Shown piece after piece: positions 5,450 through 8,773 of a stretch of 8,773 nt of DNA. Both the position numbers and the translations under genes were made by a program. Source of the DNA: Spirochaetales bacterium (lineage in GTDB: Bacteria; Spirochaetota; Spirochaetia; ARS1246); contig JABGPX010000500.1 in NCBI GenBank assembly GCA_018644745.1, forward strand, positions 1 through 8,773, in the 5' to 3' direction. Below the pieces are notes generated by a model, which was given only the letters and a program-made list of their open reading frames with translations, made no database searches and was not told the DNA's origin. How positions within the stretch are numbered: position 1 is the stretch's first letter; the number at the start of each line of letters is the position of its first letter.

Positions 5450-6560
5450 AGAACCGGTTACGCCCGGCGGAGCTTACCTCTTTCCCGATATCCTCTCGAC
5501 TCATACCTTTCTTGATTAATTCTTCTACTTCAGAAGCGTGGTCCATAAAATCATGGACTTTGCGAATAGTTACCGGGTTTATCATAATTTCGGCTACATG
5601 GGAAAAAACTTTTGTAGCTCCGTCGGCGACGGCTTGGAAAATCCAATCACGTATGTCATTGCTGCTCATCGTCGCATAATGGAAGCTGCCGAGACGCCAG
5701 CCAAACGGTACCCTGCAACGGGCAGCAATGTCGGTGGGATTAATCTCGGCTGAAATAGATGGGTCAAAATATATAAGGCCTATATCTTCAAGGAACGGCA
5801 GGTGCTCCGGACGCAAATCCTCGATATGAGCGCTGCGGCTTCCTGTTGTAAGACCATCATAATACCCGTGTATATACGGAAGCACCATTTGAGGCCACAT
5901 CTCCGGGCTGAACATACTCGCGACATCGTCGCACATGTGCCCGGCTTCAGAATTAACGGTAGGCCGACCTTCGAGAGCGGCCCGGAAATGAGCGAAATCG
6001 ACAATGCTCTGCACCAGCAGACTCATAAATTGCTTAAACTTTTCCGGCTTATCATACACGTCGGTGAAGACATCCATGTCGCGAAGCTCATAGGCAGTGG
6101 TCATAGGTCCTTCATATCCAAGACCAAGCCCGATTTTCTCTCCGGGGAAAGCGGCCTGCATTTTTTTCCAGTAATCAAGGAAGAACGGCATCATTCCCTT
6201 TGAGGCAAAGTCGGGTTTCTCCTGAAGGATTGCTATATAGCGGTCGAGAGACCAGCCGGTGTTTTCATAGTTGACCTCACCATACTCGGGAAAGATCAGC
6301 TCAACCCCAAGTCCGTTGACATGGGCATAACTTACCGAAGCAGTGGAAAGAGCCGGCCGCCTCACCCTCGAATCAAATGCTTCCTCGAATAGCGGCATAC
6401 CTTTCCTGTACAGATCTATCATAGCGTCGGGGCTGCTATTTGTGTCTTTGAGGGTAATATCACCAACCAGGCCGAGTAAGGCCGGATACCCCGACCCCAC
6501 ATACCAGGCAAATGGCGCCTCTCCCCTCAGTGTTTCATAGTCTGGATGCATATAGCTCAA
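5430..6560 (-). CDS. Uroporphyrinogen decarboxylase-fold protein 2, variant metal site
   Basis: A 376-aa divergent UROD-superfamily protein, probably cytosolic. C-D-D-V-A-S-M-F-S-P-E-M-W (210-222) followed by V-L-P-Y corresponds to the D-D...S-P-E block of the family. Where methyltransferase-type members have H-x-C-G this protein reads S-A-H-I-E-D-L (H245, E247), and where they have a third Cys ligand it reads F-S-H-V-A-E-I (H321). It is thus neither a clear HemE nor a standard thiol methyltransferase; function unknown. The start chosen is TTG 6560, because GGGGGTGAT (6572-6564) places the strong G run 7 bases before it; ATG 6551, three codons in, would have a 16-base spacing. It follows the foldase gene by 22 bases on the same strand, so the two are probably one operon ending at the terminator inside the cysteine desulfurase gene. 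The first ~120 residues have no motif that I recognise. Confidence 0.75.
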   Translation of the reverse strand: MSYMHPDYETLRGEAPFAWYVGSGYPALLGLVGDITLKDTNSSPDAMIDLYRKGMPLFEEAFDSRVRRPALSTASVSYAHVNGLGVELIFPEYGEVNYENTGWSLDRYIAILQEKPDFASKGMMPFFLDYWKKMQAAFPGEKIGLGLGYEGPMTTAYELRDMDVFTDVYDKPEKFKQFMSLLVQSIVDFAHFRAALEGRPTVNSEAGHMCDDVASMFSPEMWPQMVLPYIHGYYDGLTTGSRSAHIEDLRPEHLPFLEDIGLIYFDPSISAEINPTDIAARCRVPFGWRLGSFHYATMSSNDIRDWIFQAVADGATKVFSHVAEIMINPVTIRKVHDFMDHASEVEELIKKGMSREDIGKEVSSAGRNRFWGTWPD

Positions 6561-6563
6561 TCC

Positions 6564-6572
6564 ATCACCCCC
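6564..6572 (-). promoter_or_regulatory. Ribosome-binding site supporting a TTG start
   Basis: GGGGGTGAT read on the minus strand resembles the full anti-16S match GGAGGTGAT with one mismatch. It fits the TTG at 6560 (7 bases) much better than the ATG at 6551 (16 bases). It occupies the 22-base gap after the foldase stop codon, consistent with reinitiation within an operon. Confidence 0.55.
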
Positions 6573-6582
6573 GTTTCTGAAA

Positions 6583-7590
6583 TTATTCCGCTTCGGCCTC
6601 GGACTCCGGCGTCAGCTCGTTAATTTCTATATCCGCCATCTGCTTCAATTCCTCTATAAACTGTTCGACATCACCCTGTTCTCGAGTCTGCCTCAGGTAC
6701 TCGCGGATGTCCTCGATTACCGATTCCATCGGCTCGATACCTTCGGGCAATTTTTCACTTACCACGATGATGTGATATCCAAACTCTGATTGAACGATAC
6801 CGCTGAGTTCACCAATTTCCAGAGCGAATGCTGCGGCTTCAAACTCGGGAACCATCTGACCGCGGCCGAATGTTCCAAGGGATCCGCCATCTGACGCACT
6901 CGGGCCTTCCGATTTCTCCCGTGCCACAGCAGCAAAATCCGCGCCGCCGGCAATCTCAACGCGAATTGATTGGATTTTAGCCAGAGCTTTCTTCTTGTCA
7001 TCCTCCGTATCATCGTCTTCCAATAATACCAGTATGTGCCGGGCGGAGATTGATTCGGGGCGTGCAAAAAACTGCGGGTTTTCCGCGTAAAATGTTTCGA
7101 TTTCCTCATTGGAGATTACGATTTTTTCGAGTACCTCGATAGCGAGCATACGTTCAATGGTCATTCCGGTACTAATCTCTTTTCTAAGGGATTTTACTGT
7201 GAATCCCTGCCCCTCTAATGCGTCTTTAAACTCCTGCTCGGAAGGGAATTGACCACGGATCCCATCTATTTCAGCATCTATGAGGCTGCTGTCGATACTG
7301 ATATCCTTCGACTCAGCGAAATTAAGGAGTATTTTGTTCCGAATCAAATTTTCAAGAACATCGCTCCTGAACGCAGCAATCTCTTCATCTGCTACCGGCT
7401 GCCCTTGCGCAGCAAACTGAGCTCGCACGCCTTCCACGGCTTTGTCAAGGTCCGCCGAGGTGATTTTTTCTCCATTAACCGTAGCGACGGTGTCCTTACT
7501 CGCTTTGTCTCCTGAACAAGATGCCAGCACAATAAGTGCCGCCATCGCAAGTGTATAGAGACTGATCCGTATCATAGTGCGGATTTGCAT
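6583..7590 (-). CDS. SurA/PrsA-type peptidyl-prolyl isomerase lipoprotein
   Basis: Predicted envelope foldase of 335 aa. Residues 1-24 form a lipoprotein signal (basic start, hydrophobic core, lipobox L-A-S-C) with lipidated Cys25 and Ser at +2, compatible with outer-membrane sorting in a Gram-negative cell. A SurA-N-like segment covers about 33-170 (V-A-T-V-N-G-E-K-I opening, long helices). A parvulin rotamase domain covers about 180-280, with A-R-H-I-L-V (183-188), S-D-G-G-S-L-G (233-239), F-G-R-G-Q-M-V-P-E-F (241-250) and F-G-Y-H-I-I (270-275). A charged helical tail ends in an acidic run. Such proteins help exported or outer-membrane proteins fold and catalyse prolyl isomerisation. The ATG has AGGAG 7 bases upstream (7602-7598). 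It is the first gene of the probable operon with UROD-like 2, an unexpected partnership of envelope foldase and cytosolic enzyme. Confidence 0.88.
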   Translation of the reverse strand: MQIRTMIRISLYTLAMAALIVLASCSGDKASKDTVATVNGEKITSADLDKAVEGVRAQFAAQGQPVADEEIAAFRSDVLENLIRNKILLNFAESKDISIDSSLIDAEIDGIRGQFPSEQEFKDALEGQGFTVKSLRKEISTGMTIERMLAIEVLEKIVISNEEIETFYAENPQFFARPESISARHILVLLEDDDTEDDKKKALAKIQSIRVEIAGGADFAAVAREKSEGPSASDGGSLGTFGRGQMVPEFEAAAFALEIGELSGIVQSEFGYHIIVVSEKLPEGIEPMESVIEDIREYLRQTREQGDVEQFIEELKQMADIEINELTPESEAEAE

Positions 7591-7816
7591 AAAAATACTC
7601 CTGTTCGATTACCTAGTGGTATCTGTTATTTTAAAATTTAGTGATCCGATATCTGTGGATTTTGGATAGTACTAAGGTATCGACTTACCTCGGCAAAAGC
7701 AAGAGCAGCGGTTGGGCACCGCGGAGCCGCCCGGGCACAAACCACTACACCAAGCAGCGTCATTGGTTTACCTTATATGCGGCAATGATATTTACGCGGA
7801 ACAAAAGAGGATACAT
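7591..7816. promoter_or_regulatory. Divergent intergenic region, foldase / aldo-keto reductase
   Basis: This 226-base gap must hold promoters for both neighbours. Toward the foldase it is A/T-rich with the palindrome ATTTTAAAAT (7628-7637); minus-strand TAAAAT there could be a -10, but no good -35 accompanies it. ATCC/GGAT arms flank GATATC at 7644-7660, and AGGTA/TACCT form a dyad at 7675-7690. A GC-rich patch (7708-7736) contains hairpin GCGGT-TGGGC-ACCGC (7708-7722) and palindrome GCCCGGGC (7729-7736). Toward the reductase, TTGGTT (7764-7769) with GATATT (7787-7792) at 17 bases is a weak promoter candidate, and AGAGG (7806-7810) is the ribosome-binding site 6 bases before the ATG. No convincing gene is present here. 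Confidence 0.4.
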
Positions 7817-8773
7817 ATGGACTATAAGCGATTGGGGAAAGCGGGCTTGAAGGTATCGGAAGTCTGCCTGGGTACAATGACCTTCGGCAGAGAGGCCGAT
7901 GAGAAAATATCTTTCGATATTATGGATTATTTTTACGCTCAGGGAGGAACTTTCTTCGATACCTCCGACTCATACTCAACCGGCATAACCGAAGAAGTTG
8001 TCGGCAGGTGGATCAAGAACCGGGGGTTGAGAAATAAGATCGTGCTTGCAACAAAAGTTTATGCGAAAATGGCCGATGGACCCAACAACGGGGGTCTTTC
8101 GCGTGCTCATATTTTCCCGGAAATCCGGTCAAGTTTGAGCAGACTCCAAACGGATGTAATTGACATATACCAAATCCACCGCTGGGATCCGGATACTCCG
8201 CCCCTCGAGACTCTTACGGCCCTTGATGACCTTATCCGGCAGGGAATCGTGCGATACATTGGATGCTCAAACCTGAAGGGTTGGCAGCTGACCCAGTTTC
8301 TCTATCTGGCTGATCTTCACGGGCTCTCCCGGTTCATCAGCATCCAGCCTGTTTACAACCCCCTCAATCGCGGGATTGAGTTGGAAGTGCTGCCTGTATG
8401 TGAAGATCAGGGCATTGGAGTTATTTCATACAATCCACTCGCGGGCGGAATGCTGACTGGAAAATATACACGAGGCGGTGATCTTCCGAAGGGAGCCCGG
8501 CTCCAGGCATATGACTCATACCATAATCGCTATTACACCGAAAGTACCTTCGATATTGTTGAGAAGTTCGTAAAAAAGGCGGACCAACTCGGCGTCAGCC
8601 CGGCTCAGCTGGCTCTTGCCTGGTCGGCGGGAGAGCCAAGAATAACCGCGCCTATCCTCGGAGCACGAACCCTCGAGCAGATAAAGGACACCTTTGCGGG
8701 TCTGGAGCTCAAACTGTCACCGGATGATAGAGACCAGATACCAGCGATAGATTCTGGCCAATGGGTAGGTATG
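7817..8773 (+). CDS. Aldo/keto reductase, 3' end beyond the window
   Basis: NADPH-dependent oxidoreductase with a TIM barrel, of the type that reduces aldehydes and ketones. 319 codons are open from the ATG to the right edge without a stop; as members are usually 320-340 aa, only the very end is missing. The start has AGAGG 6 bases upstream and gives the usual opening M-D-Y-K-R-L-G-K-A-G-L-K-V-S-E. The catalytic tetrad is complete: D48 and Y53 (in F-D-T-S-D-S-Y), K80 (L-A-T-K) and H121 (I-Y-Q-I-H-R-W). G-C-S-N (149-152) and S-Y-N-P-L-A-G-G-M-L-T-G-K-Y (204-217) are cofactor-side blocks. It resembles the AKR11/12-like group (YghZ, Tas, IolS relatives), which includes many sugar- and inositol-related enzymes; substrate not assignable. 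It is divergent from the foldase operon. Confidence 0.9.
   Translation, partial: MDYKRLGKAGLKVSEVCLGTMTFGREADEKISFDIMDYFYAQGGTFFDTSDSYSTGITEEVVGRWIKNRGLRNKIVLATKVYAKMADGPNNGGLSRAHIFPEIRSSLSRLQTDVIDIYQIHRWDPDTPPLETLTALDDLIRQGIVRYIGCSNLKGWQLTQFLYLADLHGLSRFISIQPVYNPLNRGIELEVLPVCEDQGIGVISYNPLAGGMLTGKYTRGGDLPKGARLQAYDSYHNRYYTESTFDIVEKFVKKADQLGVSPAQLALAWSAGEPRITAPILGARTLEQIKDTFAGLELKLSPDDRDQIPAIDSGQWVGM

Noticed and set aside
5802..6203. Antisense open frame of 133 codons within UROD-like 2
   Set aside because: Shadow of the real gene; no recognisable domain.
7641..7850. Open frame of 69 codons upstream of and into the aldo/keto reductase
   Set aside because: No ribosome-binding site, overlaps the well-supported reductase start in another frame, and its composition mirrors the intergenic DNA.
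1..8773. A single pathway linking glycyl radical enzyme, UROD-like methyltransferases and sulfur proteins (for example cleavage of a methylated amine followed by methyl transfer)
   Set aside because: Attractive, but genes are on alternating strands, in separate transcripts, with no corrinoid protein or activase visible; not supported beyond proximity.
1..8773. CRISPR arrays, tRNA/rRNA genes, insertion sequences, phage or toxin-antitoxin modules
   Set aside because: No regularly spaced repeats, cloverleaf sequence, transposase, terminal inverted repeats or toxin-like small gene pairs were seen on either strand.

Overview
The window carries nine protein genes, seven complete and one cut at each edge, with almost no spare DNA. 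The organism looks like a Gram-negative-type bacterium of mid GC content, probably an uncultured or environmental lineage. Two predicted lipoproteins (a rhodanese and a SurA/PrsA-type foldase), a three-histidine-box desaturase, a bacterial deoxynucleoside kinase and two divergent uroporphyrinogen-decarboxylase (UROD)-fold proteins support this. No rRNA, tRNA, phage, transposon or CRISPR array is visible. The phylum cannot be fixed from the sequence alone.

Layout from left to right: the C-terminal third of a glycyl radical enzyme (+, enters from the left edge); a rhodanese lipoprotein (+); UROD-like protein 1 (-); a deoxynucleoside kinase (+, start corrected to GTG 2387); a membrane fatty acid desaturase (-, start corrected to ATG 4163); a NifS-type cysteine desulfurase (+); UROD-like protein 2 (-); a parvulin-type foldase lipoprotein (-, upstream partner of UROD-like 2 in a two-gene operon); and an aldo/keto reductase (+, runs off the right edge with only its last residues missing). 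The strand changes repeatedly. The three convergent junctions overlap by 26 bases, are separated by 7 bases, and overlap by 4 bases. The three divergent junctions (2236-2386, 4164-4281, 7591-7816) hold the promoters and candidate control elements.

The most interesting content is the pair of UROD-fold proteins. UROD-like 1 has the H-x-C-x71-C arrangement of the zinc-dependent methylcobamide:thiol methyltransferases (MtaA/CmuA type). In UROD-like 2 the aligned positions read H-x-E and then H with nearly the same spacing (73), so the metal site may have been rebuilt as His-Glu-His. The glycyl radical enzyme also has a variant radical loop (R-I-G-G-F-S) and cannot be placed in a characterised subgroup. 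Together these suggest anaerobic radical and possibly one-carbon chemistry, but the genes are not in one operon, so a shared pathway is only inference. The oxygen-requiring desaturase argues against strict anaerobiosis. Control-level features include a perfect 14-base palindrome beside a TTGACA box at the UROD-like 1/kinase divergent junction, mutually exclusive hairpins next to the desaturase ribosome-binding site, and an intrinsic terminator for the foldase-UROD operon embedded in the end of the cysteine desulfurase gene.
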